Assembly: GCA_934502905.1 (NCBI GenBank)
Contig: CAKSVK010000178.1
Span: 1 to 7,197 of the forward strand
Length of the DNA: 7,197 bases
Reading direction: 5' to 3'
Source of the DNA: an uncultured Chitinophagaceae bacterium
GTDB taxonomy: Bacteria > Bacteroidota > Bacteroidia > Chitinophagales > Chitinophagaceae
Position numbers and translations under genes: made by a program. How positions within the stretch are numbered: position 1 is the first letter of the stretch; each line of letters opens with the position of its first letter. This document shows positions 1-6,650 of the stretch, piece by piece. Under the pieces are notes generated by a model that did no database searches, had not been told where the DNA came from, and saw only the letters and a program-made list of their open reading frames with translations.

Positions 1-2
1 AA

Positions 3-134
3 GCTATACAGGTTGGATTTTTGGCGCTGAATAAAAAAGGACAGTTTGGTGCCTATGCATTGCAGAAAGGATTTACTTATTCGGTCAGGAATAAAAAGGA
101 AGATAAAGTGTATTCAGCATCAAGCTTTTTTTAA
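3..134 (+). CDS. C-terminal fragment of a glycosylasparaginase / isoaspartyl peptidase-like enzyme
   Basis: Only the last 43 codons and the TAA stop are present; the gene begins before the window. The frame starts AIQVGFLALNKKGQFGAY and ends YSASSFF. The pattern 'QVGFLALNKKGxxGAYxxQKGFxY' resembles the C-terminal beta-strand region of N4-(beta-N-acetylglucosaminyl)-L-asparaginases, Ntn hydrolases that cleave the Asn-linked amide of glycoasparagine and are common in Bacteroidota. The catalytic Thr and the autocleavage site would lie upstream and cannot be seen, so activity cannot be judged. If this is the full-length family member, a signal peptide and periplasmic location would be usual, but that is family knowledge and not visible here. 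It runs toward the minus-strand operon and is not part of it. Family assignment rests on a short segment, so it is moderately sure. Confidence 0.7.
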   Translation, partial: AIQVGFLALNKKGQFGAYALQKGFTYSVRNKKEDKVYSASSFF

Positions 135-172
135 GCTGGATTGCGGAAGGGGATAAATAGTCTAGAAAGGAT

Positions 173-200
173 GTTTTCAACTTTTGAAAAAGTTGAAAAC
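173..200. terminator. Near-perfect AT-rich inverted repeat, possible terminator of the upstream plus-strand gene
   Basis: The left arm gttttcaactttt (173-185) is the exact reverse complement of aaaagttgaaaac (188-200), leaving only 'ga' between, so the true loop would open a few pairs. It starts 39 bp after the TAA of the plus-strand gene, where a terminator would be expected. The stem is AT-rich and is followed by ctttgtaag rather than a clean U-tract; a T-run occurs about 30 bp later (229-235). It is therefore not a textbook intrinsic terminator. A protein-binding palindrome is an alternative. Confidence 0.4.
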
Positions 201-250
201 CTTTGTAAGTGATCTGTATTGTATATATTTTTTTGTGAAGATCATAAGCT

Positions 251-273
251 ATCCGAAGTTGAAAACTTCGGAT
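251..273. terminator. Perfect 10-bp inverted repeat with 3-nt loop in the convergent intergenic region, possible bidirectional terminator
   Basis: The arm atccgaagtt (251-260) pairs perfectly with aacttcggat (264-273) around the loop gaa. Outer bases gatca (near 240) and tgatc (276-280) could extend the structure imperfectly. It lies between the convergent plus-strand gene ending at 134 and the minus-strand operon ending at 365, so it could stop transcripts from either side. Neither strand shows an immediate U-tract after the stem, so intrinsic termination is unproven. It shares the 11-mer aagttgaaaac (256-266) with the repeat at 173-200. Confidence 0.4.
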
Positions 274-364
274 GGTGATCCCTGTTACACCTTTTAAATC
301 AGCTCGGCAAAGTGACTTAATTCCTGGCGTTATGACCTATAGCAAGCACACTGATGAAAATGTC

Positions 365-1330
365 CTAATATTCCCGCTGAATTAAAAATTGAGCCAGTGC
401 CAGCAAGGGTTCTTTTCGTTTGTTATCCACCGTTATCTTGGCAAGATGTTGAAGAGATATATTAAAGTAATGTTCCTTCAGGGATTTGGCCCATTCGTCT
501 GCCCTGGTCTCCCGGAATATTTCCAGCACTTTTTCTACTTTGTCCGGCGCATTGCTCTCAAGTTGCTGTTGCAGCTGTTGCCTGGTGGAAGGTGCAGCCG
601 TTGCTAATGCATGGATGAGCAGGAATGTTTTTTTGTTTGCCCGGATATCACCTCCCGGTTGCTTGCCAAATTTATCCGGATCGCCAAAAGCATCGAGGTA
701 GTCATCCTGCACCTGGAACGCGATCCCCAGGTTTTTCCCAAACGCATAGAGGTGATGCTGGTCTTCCTCCGATGCATTGTTGAGTATGCCCCCGATCTGT
801 AAGCTGCCGGCCAGCAATACGGAGGTCTTGAGCGTGATCATATGTATGTATTCTTCCAGGGGAACTGTGGCTGCTTTTTCGAAATCCATATCCAGTTGCT
901 GCCCCTCACATACTTCCCGGGCGGTTCTGTTAAATATCCCGACCACAGCATGCAGGCGTGGCGAGGTGATGGTATTAAGTGCGTCATATGCAGAAACCAG
1001 CATCACATCACCTGCCAGCAGGGCGGTAGGCGTGCCATATTTTGTATGAACGGTTTGCATACCCCTTCTCAACGGTGCATTATCCATGATGTCATCGTGC
1101 ACCAATGTAAAGTTATGAAAGAGCTCCACAGCTTCTGCAGCATGCCAGGCATCTTCAAGGATGTCGTTGAACAATTCATTTCCCATCAGGCACATAACCG
1201 GGCGTACCCTTTTACCTCCGATCGATAGGAAATACTCCGCCGGGTCGTATAAAGATGGAAGCGAATCAGGAAAATGTTTCCTGCCAAACCTTTGAATAAA
1301 CTTAGTAGCCAGAGATTCAAATGAATGCAT
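365..1330 (-). CDS. Polyprenyl (isoprenoid) diphosphate synthase, probably short-chain (FPP/GGPP type)
   Basis: A 321-residue trans-prenyltransferase that condenses isopentenyl diphosphate with allylic diphosphates in the cytosol, supplying precursors for quinones, undecaprenyl carrier or carotenoids. The family's landmarks are in order: GGKRVRP (38-44), the first Asp-rich motif DDIMD (79-83) followed by NAPLRRG, KT (168-169), the second Asp-rich motif DDYLD (209-213) in FQVQDDYLDAFGD, and the conserved Lys residues K223 and K233/K234. All metal- and diphosphate-binding residues look intact, and the length is normal. The first Asp-rich motif has no two-residue insertion, and Phe74 sits five residues before it; in this family a bulky residue there limits chain length, which suggests a C15-C20 product (inference). 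It starts at ATG 8 bp after the rnr stop codon and appears to be the last gene of the six-gene operon. The exact product cannot be fixed from sequence, so no gene symbol is given. Confidence 0.95.
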   Translation of the reverse strand: MHSFESLATKFIQRFGRKHFPDSLPSLYDPAEYFLSIGGKRVRPVMCLMGNELFNDILEDAWHAAEAVELFHNFTLVHDDIMDNAPLRRGMQTVHTKYGTPTALLAGDVMLVSAYDALNTITSPRLHAVVGIFNRTAREVCEGQQLDMDFEKAATVPLEEYIHMITLKTSVLLAGSLQIGGILNNASEEDQHHLYAFGKNLGIAFQVQDDYLDAFGDPDKFGKQPGGDIRANKKTFLLIHALATAAPSTRQQLQQQLESNAPDKVEKVLEIFRETRADEWAKSLKEHYFNISLQHLAKITVDNKRKEPLLALAQFLIQREY

Positions 1331-1338
1331 AGGAAGAG

Positions 1339-3336
1339 TTACTTTTTCTTTTTAGGCTTGTTTTTCTTTCCATTTTTTTCAGGCTGTTCGTCCTCCTGCA
1401 TCACCCACTCATAGTCGAGTTGCCTTTTGCCCAGGTTGGCAGCTATTACCTTTATCCATATTTTATCTCCCATCCTGAATTTCCTGCCGCTTCTCCTGCC
1501 CGCCAGGCAATATTCTTCCTCCACCAGCCGGAAATCGTCATAGTCAATCAGGCTGTTGATGCTTACCAACCCTTCGCATTTGTGAGCAATGGTTTCTACC
1601 CAAAAGCCAAAAGCAGCGACGCCGCTGATCACTCCTTCAAATTCTTCACCCAGGAAATCCTGCATATATTCCACCTGCTTGTACTTGTTAGCAGCTCTCT
1701 CTGCTTCCATGGCGGCCCGTTCTCTTTCGCTGCAATGAAAACATTTCTCATTCATTTTTTTGTCCGGTTTGGGATTGCCATCCAGCACCTGTTGTAAAAT
1801 GCGGTGCACCATCACATCAGGATAGCGACGAATGGGGGACGTGAAATGACAGTAGTTGGCAAACCCAAGACCATAGTGCCCAATGTTGTCTTCGGTGTAC
1901 AATGCTTTGGCCATGGTACGGATACCCAGTTGTTCCAATACATGCTGCTCCGGCTTCCCCTGCACTGCCGCCAGCATATCGTTAAAGGACCTGGCAATTC
2001 CCTCGGGGGTTTTAATATCGAACTTATGTCCAAACTTTTTTGCGAAAGCGATAAACGGCAATAGCTTTTCCTCGTCGGGTTTGTCGTGCACGCGATAGGG
2101 AAAGGGGAGTGGGTGCTTGTCAATTTTTATCTTGCTGACATATTCGGCTACGGCTTTATTTGCCAGCAGCATAAACTCTTCGATCAGTTGGTGCGATTCC
2201 TTACTTTCCTTCACCACAATACCTACGGGCTTTCCATGCTCATCCAGCTTAAACCTTACTTCCTGTGAGGAAAAATTGATAGCGCCTTTCTCAAACCTTT
2301 TCTTCCTGAATTTTTGCGCCAGCTCATTTAACAGCAGTACCTCGTTGGCATAGGTTCCCTTACCGGCTTCAATTATTTCCTGGGCATCTTCGTAAGTATA
2401 CCGGTGATTGGAATGTATCACGGTGCGTCCCAGCCAGGTATTTTTAATATCGCCCCTGGCATTTATTTCAAAGATGGCAGAGAACGTGAGCTTGTCTTCG
2501 TTGGGTCGCAAAGAACACAGGACGTTGGATATATGCTCGGGTAACATAGGTAAAACCCTGTCGGGCAGGTATACCGAGGTGGCTCTTTCGTAAGCGTTCG
2601 TATCCAGTACGGTATCGGTTTCCACATAATGACTTACGTCTGCAATGTGCACACCTATTTCGAACACCCCGTTTTTTATGGTCCTGATACTAATGGCGTC
2701 ATCAAAATCCTTTGCATCAACAGGGTCAATAGTGAAGGTAAGCACATCCCGCATATCTTTCCGGCGGCTGATCTCCATGGCGCTTATGATATCCGGCATA
2801 CGTGCCGCCTGTTCCAACGCGTCTTCATCAAACTCCAGTGAGAATCCTGCATCCAGCAGGATATCCTTCATGGCCATATCGTTTTCGTCAGAAGCGTTTA
2901 ATATGCTCACCACTTCTCCGTTCGGGCTCCTGTCTTTCCTTTCCCACCCGGTGAGCTTTACCACCACCCGGTCTCCGTTTTGGGCACCGTTCACTTTTTC
3001 GGAAGGAATATACATATCCGGAATTCCTTTCGATTTATCCGGAATGAAAAACCCAAAGCTTTCATTCAGCTCCAGCCTGCCTATGAACTCCGTTTGCTTT
3101 CGTTCTATCACATCTACAATTTCACCTTCCATTTTGTTCGTGCGGGGATTGTGCCTTGTAACTTTTACGCTCACCCTGTCCCCGTTCAATGCACGATTGA
3201 AATGCTGCGGACGTATAAAAATATCGTTTTGCTGATTTTCTACTATTACATATCCTATACCCGCCCTGGTAACGTCCAGTATACCTTCTACCGTCTGGGT
3301 TTTGGATTTATGTGTTTTTCGGTTTTTCTTCTTCAT
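1339..3336 (-). CDS. rnr: Ribonuclease R (RNB-family 3'-5' exoribonuclease)
   Basis: A 665-residue processive 3'-5' exoribonuclease that degrades structured RNA and takes part in rRNA and mRNA quality control. Visible order: a Lys-rich N-terminal tail (2-12), two cold-shock/OB regions (about 16-78 and 82-146), the RNB catalytic domain (about 195-520), an S1 domain (about 564-645) and a Lys-rich C-terminal tail (653-665). The catalytic signature TIDPVDAKDFDDA (202-214) keeps the Asp residues that bind the two metals (D204, D210, D212, D213), and the motif HFTSPIRRYPDVMVHR (497-512) is intact. It is shorter than the roughly 800-residue E. coli enzyme and begins almost directly with the first OB domain, so it lacks the N-terminal winged-helix region. 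This short form, together with the S1 domain and basic tails, is more like RNase R than RNase II. ATG start, 12 bp after the lpxK stop; next gene 8 bp downstream. Confidence 0.96.
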   Translation of the reverse strand: MKKKNRKTHKSKTQTVEGILDVTRAGIGYVIVENQQNDIFIRPQHFNRALNGDRVSVKVTRHNPRTNKMEGEIVDVIERKQTEFIGRLELNESFGFFIPDKSKGIPDMYIPSEKVNGAQNGDRVVVKLTGWERKDRSPNGEVVSILNASDENDMAMKDILLDAGFSLEFDEDALEQAARMPDIISAMEISRRKDMRDVLTFTIDPVDAKDFDDAISIRTIKNGVFEIGVHIADVSHYVETDTVLDTNAYERATSVYLPDRVLPMLPEHISNVLCSLRPNEDKLTFSAIFEINARGDIKNTWLGRTVIHSNHRYTYEDAQEIIEAGKGTYANEVLLLNELAQKFRKKRFEKGAINFSSQEVRFKLDEHGKPVGIVVKESKESHQLIEEFMLLANKAVAEYVSKIKIDKHPLPFPYRVHDKPDEEKLLPFIAFAKKFGHKFDIKTPEGIARSFNDMLAAVQGKPEQHVLEQLGIRTMAKALYTEDNIGHYGLGFANYCHFTSPIRRYPDVMVHRILQQVLDGNPKPDKKMNEKCFHCSERERAAMEAERAANKYKQVEYMQDFLGEEFEGVISGVAAFGFWVETIAHKCEGLVSINSLIDYDDFRLVEEEYCLAGRRSGRKFRMGDKIWIKVIAANLGKRQLDYEWVMQEDEQPEKNGKKNKPKKKK

Positions 3337-3348
3337 ATATTGTTATGA

Positions 3349-4419
3349 TCAGTTCTTAAATTCGTTAATAAAGTTTTCGATCAGGGTATTAAATTCGTTT
3401 CCCTGGTTAAATAAAAAATCCGTTTCTATCGGAAGTACATATACCGGCAGGTTGGCAAGATGCTCGTGAAATTTCAACAGCCGGACGGCATCTTTTTCCG
3501 TTACCAGTATCATTTTATTTTCTCCTTCCATTTTTTCAAAACGCTGGATGATCTTTTTCAGATCGTCTATCCAGAAAATGTAATGATCCCGGTAATACAT
3601 TACCTCTGTGCGTGCTGAAATATTTTCTACATAGCGGGTGAGTTGTTTTGGTTTGGCAATTCCGCATACCAGCAGCACAGCGCTGTTTTTTGAAATAGTA
3701 CGCTGCGATCTGTCCAGGATATGATAAGGCACCCCGTATTTGATAGATGCAAAAAACAGGTGCTGGCTTGTCAGCGGCTTTATTTCTTTTGTGAGCGTTT
3801 TCCTTTCATCTTCCTGCATATCCGGGGTGCATTTGGTAACCACCAGGATATTGGCCCTGCGGTAGCTCATCCGGGCATCCCGCAAGTCGCCGGTCGGCAG
3901 GAAATAATCCTTGGTGAACAGGTTATTACGATCGGTCAGCATGATCGTTAATCCCGCATTCACCTGGCGGTGCTGCATCGCATCGTCCAGTATAATGACA
4001 TCGGTATCTGGTTTTTCAAACAGCAGCAACGGGATGGCAGTAGCGCGTTCCTCTCCCACAGCTACATATACTCCAGGAAATTTGGTGTGAAACTGCATAG
4101 GCTCATCGCCGATATCGATAGCCGTGGTTTTTTCGTTTGCCAGCGCATATCCCCTCGTTTTCCGTTTGTATCCCCGGCTGAGCGTTGCTATTTTATACCT
4201 ATTGCTAAAATTCCTGAGGATATACTCTACCATGGGCGATTTCCCGGTACCACCAACAGTGAGGTTCCCTATGCAAATGACCGGGAAATTAAAGGTGGCT
4301 GATTTAATAATATCCTTATTATACAGATAATTCCGGAGTTTTACCACTATTCCATACAGCACAGCAAAAGGAAAAAGCAGCAGTCTTATTATACGGATCC
4401 ACACTGAACTAGAATTCAT
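3349..4419 (-). CDS. lpxK: Tetraacyldisaccharide 4'-kinase (lipid A 4'-kinase)
   Basis: A 356-residue inner-membrane enzyme that phosphorylates the 4' position of the tetraacyldisaccharide 1-phosphate to make lipid IVA, a late step of the Raetz lipid A pathway. An N-terminal hydrophobic helix (about 8-26) would anchor it to the cytoplasmic face. The P-loop GNLTVGGTGKSP (51-62) is typical of LpxK. Further family motifs follow: SRGYKRKTRG (81-90), GDEP (104-107; D105 probably corresponds to the catalytic Asp), ILDDAMQHR (143-151), LPTGDLRD (174-181), VVTKC (192-196), GIAKP (252-256), DH (277-278) and VTEKDAVRLLK near the C-terminus. Length is normal for the family. The ATG start lies inside the end of the upstream folate gene (11-bp overlap), consistent with translational coupling. 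Its presence implies a Gram-negative outer membrane with phosphorylated lipid A, unless the 4'-phosphate is later removed, as in some Bacteroidota. Confidence 0.96.
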   Translation of the reverse strand: MNSSSVWIRIIRLLLFPFAVLYGIVVKLRNYLYNKDIIKSATFNFPVICIGNLTVGGTGKSPMVEYILRNFSNRYKIATLSRGYKRKTRGYALANEKTTAIDIGDEPMQFHTKFPGVYVAVGEERATAIPLLLFEKPDTDVIILDDAMQHRQVNAGLTIMLTDRNNLFTKDYFLPTGDLRDARMSYRRANILVVTKCTPDMQEDERKTLTKEIKPLTSQHLFFASIKYGVPYHILDRSQRTISKNSAVLLVCGIAKPKQLTRYVENISARTEVMYYRDHYIFWIDDLKKIIQRFEKMEGENKMILVTEKDAVRLLKFHEHLANLPVYVLPIETDFLFNQGNEFNTLIENFINEFKN

Positions 4420-4978
4420 AAACCTGATGCGGCGTTACACAATAGTTTAAAGATATGTCAAAATCATCAGTATCTTCTATTTCAACTTCTGCGCTAAAAA
4501 AAGATAATCCGACTTTTATAACGTCTGGCCGGCATGTTGCCAGGAAGCGGTCGTAAAACCCTTTCCCATATCCTACACGGTTTCCTTTTTCATCGAATGC
4601 CAGCAATGGAACCAAAACCAAGTCAATGGCAGAAGGTTCAACGGGTTGACCGCCAACGGGCTCCATGATATGATATTCATCTTCCCGGAGTATGGTTTCT
4701 TCGTTATATACATAATGCCGCATGCTGCAGTTGGCTTTATCCGTTTTAGGAATAACCACGGTCAACCCCGGGTTGCGAAAATCCAGGTAATCTATAACCG
4801 GGTAAGTATTTACCTCACGAAGCGTATGTACAGGCAAATAAGTGCTTACGCAGTTTATAAAAGGTAGCGGTAGTTTTTGAAAATGGATCAATACAAGATC
4901 CTGTAGCTTTTCTATGGCACTATCTCCAAGTTCCCTTTTTTTCTCTTTATATAATTTTCTGAGTTCTTTTTTCGTCAT
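4409..4978 (-). CDS. 5-formyltetrahydrofolate cyclo-ligase (methenyltetrahydrofolate synthetase)
   Basis: A 189-residue cytosolic enzyme that uses ATP to convert 5-formyl-THF to 5,10-methenyl-THF, returning the storage/inhibitory folate to the one-carbon pool (E. coli homologue ygfA/fau). Visible motifs: an N-terminal basic helix with KKELRKLYKEKK (3-14), typical of the ATP-binding start of the family; YLPVHTLREVNT (47-58) with E55 at the folate-binding position; the EP pair (106-107); DLVLVPLLAFDEKGNRVGYGKGFYDRFL (119-146 region), whose RVGYGKGFYDR segment is the family signature loop; and a conserved C-terminal VTPHQ. Length is normal. It starts at ATG 5 bp downstream of the rsmD stop and overlaps the lpxK start by 11 bp, so it is embedded in the operon. 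Confidence 0.94.
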   Translation of the reverse strand: MTKKELRKLYKEKKRELGDSAIEKLQDLVLIHFQKLPLPFINCVSTYLPVHTLREVNTYPVIDYLDFRNPGLTVVIPKTDKANCSMRHYVYNEETILREDEYHIMEPVGGQPVEPSAIDLVLVPLLAFDEKGNRVGYGKGFYDRFLATCRPDVIKVGLSFFSAEVEIEDTDDFDISLNYCVTPHQVYEF

Positions 4979-4983
4979 AATTG

Positions 4984-5538
4984 CTATTGCTCACCGGGTA
5001 TGCTGTTTATAAAAATAGAAAAAAGGGTTGTACCATATTTTCGGGTCGTCCGGTAATAGGGAAAGCTGGTATAATCATTTCTGGGGGTATGTTCCAGGAT
5101 AAACCATCCATTTGGCAGGAGCAACTGGTATTTAAATATTTCCACGGGCAGCTCATCAATAGCCGCCAGTGCATACGGTGGTCCGGCAAAGATAAAACTA
5201 TATTGATCCTTACACTGGTGTATATACTGGAATACATCCATTTTTACTGCCCGTATCTGGTTAAAGCCCAGGCTGCGGGCGTTGCTGCTGATAAAGGAAA
5301 ACATTTTCTGATCCTTTTCTACCGTAGTGATATCGCTGCAGCCCCGGGAGGCCAGCTCATAGCTGATGCTACCGGTCCCGCCGAAGAGATCCAGCACTTT
5401 CAGCGAATCTATTTCCAGGTTGTTTTCAATAACGTTGAACAACCCTTCTTTTGCCACATCGGTGGTGGGGCGTGTGTGTGGCATATTGCCGGGAGGTGTA
5501 AAACGTCTTCCGCCGGCGCTGCCCCCGATTATACGCAT
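4984..5538 (-). CDS. rsmD: 16S rRNA (guanine966-N2)-methyltransferase RsmD
   Basis: A 184-residue SAM-dependent methyltransferase of the RsmD family, expected to methylate N2 of G966 in 16S rRNA of the assembling 30S subunit. I chose the ATG at 5538 because the family begins MRIIGG; an in-frame TTG at 5550 would only add MVSV. Landmarks: MRIIGGSAGGRRF (1-13), RPTTDVAKEGLFNVI (23-37, the conserved R-P-T-D-x-x-(K/R)-E region), SAM motif I VLDLFGGTG (48-56), acidic E74 after strand 2 (TTVEKD), and FIFAGPPYAL (115-124) at motif IV. Motif IV is normally (D/N)PPY; here the first residue is Gly (G119, codon at 5182-5184), which is the one oddity in an otherwise normal protein. The start overlaps the end of the upstream DUF3822-like gene by 10 bp, suggesting coupling. 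Family assignment is firm; catalytic competence is less certain because of G119. Confidence 0.92.
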   Translation of the reverse strand: MRIIGGSAGGRRFTPPGNMPHTRPTTDVAKEGLFNVIENNLEIDSLKVLDLFGGTGSISYELASRGCSDITTVEKDQKMFSFISSNARSLGFNQIRAVKMDVFQYIHQCKDQYSFIFAGPPYALAAIDELPVEIFKYQLLLPNGWFILEHTPRNDYTSFPYYRTTRKYGTTLFSIFINSIPGEQ

Positions 5539-6368
5539 AACGCTGACCAATAAATGCTGTTAAAAAAATGCGCCGGATACTCATCAAAAGTATCTGCATA
5601 TTTCAGGGCATCGGGGCGTTTATCGAGCAGCACGTGTAAAAAATACTTTCTCATTTCACCATATACGGAAGACTGGTCATCCAGCAGCCCCGATATATGT
5701 ATGCTGACAGTTTCACAATCCAGGTCAAATTGTTTGCACACATTCAGCAGTATGTAACTTACGTCCTCGGCAGTTTCGTATCCGTAAGTCTGTACCAGCA
5801 TCAGCCGGTTGTCCTTCACGAAGGTTACAAACAGCTTTCGTTCGTTAAAAACCAGGAACAGGTTGTCTCCTGCCAGATCGCTGTTTTCCTGTTGCAGCTT
5901 TTTTAATACCACCGTAAACAGATGAAGCGATTCAGCTTGCTTAAAACGGGCGTTTATGGCAGTAATGTAGGTTTCAGGAACCCTGTATATATTGCAGGCA
6001 TCCCAGCCAGGCAGGTGATCCGAAAAAGTATTCCCCTGGCCGGCATCTCCAAAAACCAGGTCCAGCGAGGCTTTTGCGTTGCCCTGATCATATAGTGACA
6101 AAGGAACCAGTAAGCTGTCCGGAAAATTATAAATAACCTTTACTGCATGATAGGGTCTTGAAAACCACTCATGACTGATGATAACTGACTTAAAGCTGTT
6201 CACAGGGTCGTGCTGCTCCAGCCTGAAATACTCCAGCGATGCAAATTTATTGTCATCATCCACAATACCTGCGAGCAAATAGTCCGGCGAAACTTCCAGT
6301 AATAATATCGCCTTCGCGGTATCTATCGGCTGATCCTGAACAGGCTGTATTTGAAAAGATGCATTCAA
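5529..6368 (-). CDS. DUF3822-like protein of unknown function, first gene of the operon
   Basis: About 279 residues with no enzyme motif I recognise. The sequence and its position directly before rsmD fit the DUF3822 family seen in Bacteroidota (recalled, not searched). It has two halves of similar style: strand-rich AILLLEVSPDYLLAGIVDD (20-38) with SLEYFRL near the N-terminus, and NLFLVFNERKLFVTFVKDNRLML (169-191), YETAEDVSYILLNVCKQF (197-214) and TVSIHISGLLDD (220-231) in the C-terminal half. That alternation resembles the duplicated actin-like (ASKHA) fold of PilM/FtsA/GspL-type proteins, but no phosphate-binding loops are evident; this is inference. There is no signal peptide or membrane segment, so it is probably cytosolic. 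The start is uncertain: the only in-frame candidates after the TAA at 6384-6386 are TTG (6366-6368) or ATT codons; the nearby ATG at 6362-6364 is out of frame. The gene overlaps rsmD by 10 bp. Confidence 0.82.
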   Translation of the reverse strand: MNASFQIQPVQDQPIDTAKAILLLEVSPDYLLAGIVDDDNKFASLEYFRLEQHDPVNSFKSVIISHEWFSRPYHAVKVIYNFPDSLLVPLSLYDQGNAKASLDLVFGDAGQGNTFSDHLPGWDACNIYRVPETYITAINARFKQAESLHLFTVVLKKLQQENSDLAGDNLFLVFNERKLFVTFVKDNRLMLVQTYGYETAEDVSYILLNVCKQFDLDCETVSIHISGLLDDQSSVYGEMRKYFLHVLLDKRPDALKYADTFDEYPAHFFNSIYWSALCV

Positions 6369-6424
6369 TGGAATTCTAATATATTAGTTAAAAAGGCAAT
6401 AATAATACATTTTCGGTCTATACT

Positions 6425-6455
6425 CAAATTTAAGGATGCGGTTGTTTTTCGGGAA
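6425..6455 (-). promoter_or_regulatory. Candidate Bacteroidota-type promoter for the six-gene minus-strand operon
   Basis: Read on the minus strand, TAAATTTG (6432 to 6425) matches the Bacteroidota -7 consensus TAnnTTTG. About 20 bp upstream is TTC, a one-base departure from the usual -33 TTG. Transcription would begin near 6418-6421, giving a leader of about 50 nt to the presumed start at 6368. The same 8-mer occurs inside two coding regions of this window, so the box alone is weak; position is the main support. Confidence 0.45.
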
Positions 6456-6650
6456 CCTCCGGGGTAATGAAAGGACCGGACGCTGCCTGAGATGCAGGAT
6501 AGATGATCTTGGCTTTAATTAAATTTATTAATTTTTTAATATTTAAGTTATTTGGAATCATTATATGGAAATTCCCGGAGGCGACCTTGTTTGTAAATCT
6601 TTTATTTCAGGCTTTTCCGCATTGTGCAACTTTCCTATCATCAAAAAACG

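Noticed and set aside
667..674. Minus-strand TAAATTTG inside the prenyl synthase gene as an internal promoter
   Set aside because: It arises from the codons for the DKF segment of the protein, and no gene start follows it. The same 8-mer at 6242-6249 similarly encodes NKF.
1812..2123. Minus-strand second frame inside rnr (103 codons)
   Set aside because: It overlaps the RNB catalytic domain out of frame and has no conserved features.
2645..3235. Long plus-strand open frame opposite rnr (196 codons)
   Set aside because: It is antisense to a strongly conserved enzyme and its translation is Ser/Phe-rich with no family resemblance; it is a shadow frame.
5539..5550. TTG-initiated four-residue extension of RsmD
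   Set aside because: The family N-terminus MRIIGG begins at the ATG at 5538, so the TTG is not needed.
4981..5553. Plus-strand open frame opposite rsmD (190 codons), almost the same length as the gene
   Set aside because: It mirrors the conserved RsmD gene and its translation resembles no family; no start context or promoter supports it.
6456..6581. Inverted 8-mers cctccggg (6456-6463) and cccggagg (6574-6581) flanking the middle of the divergent spacer
   Set aside because: An 8-bp match 110 bp apart in about 300 bp is close to chance expectation and has no supporting context.
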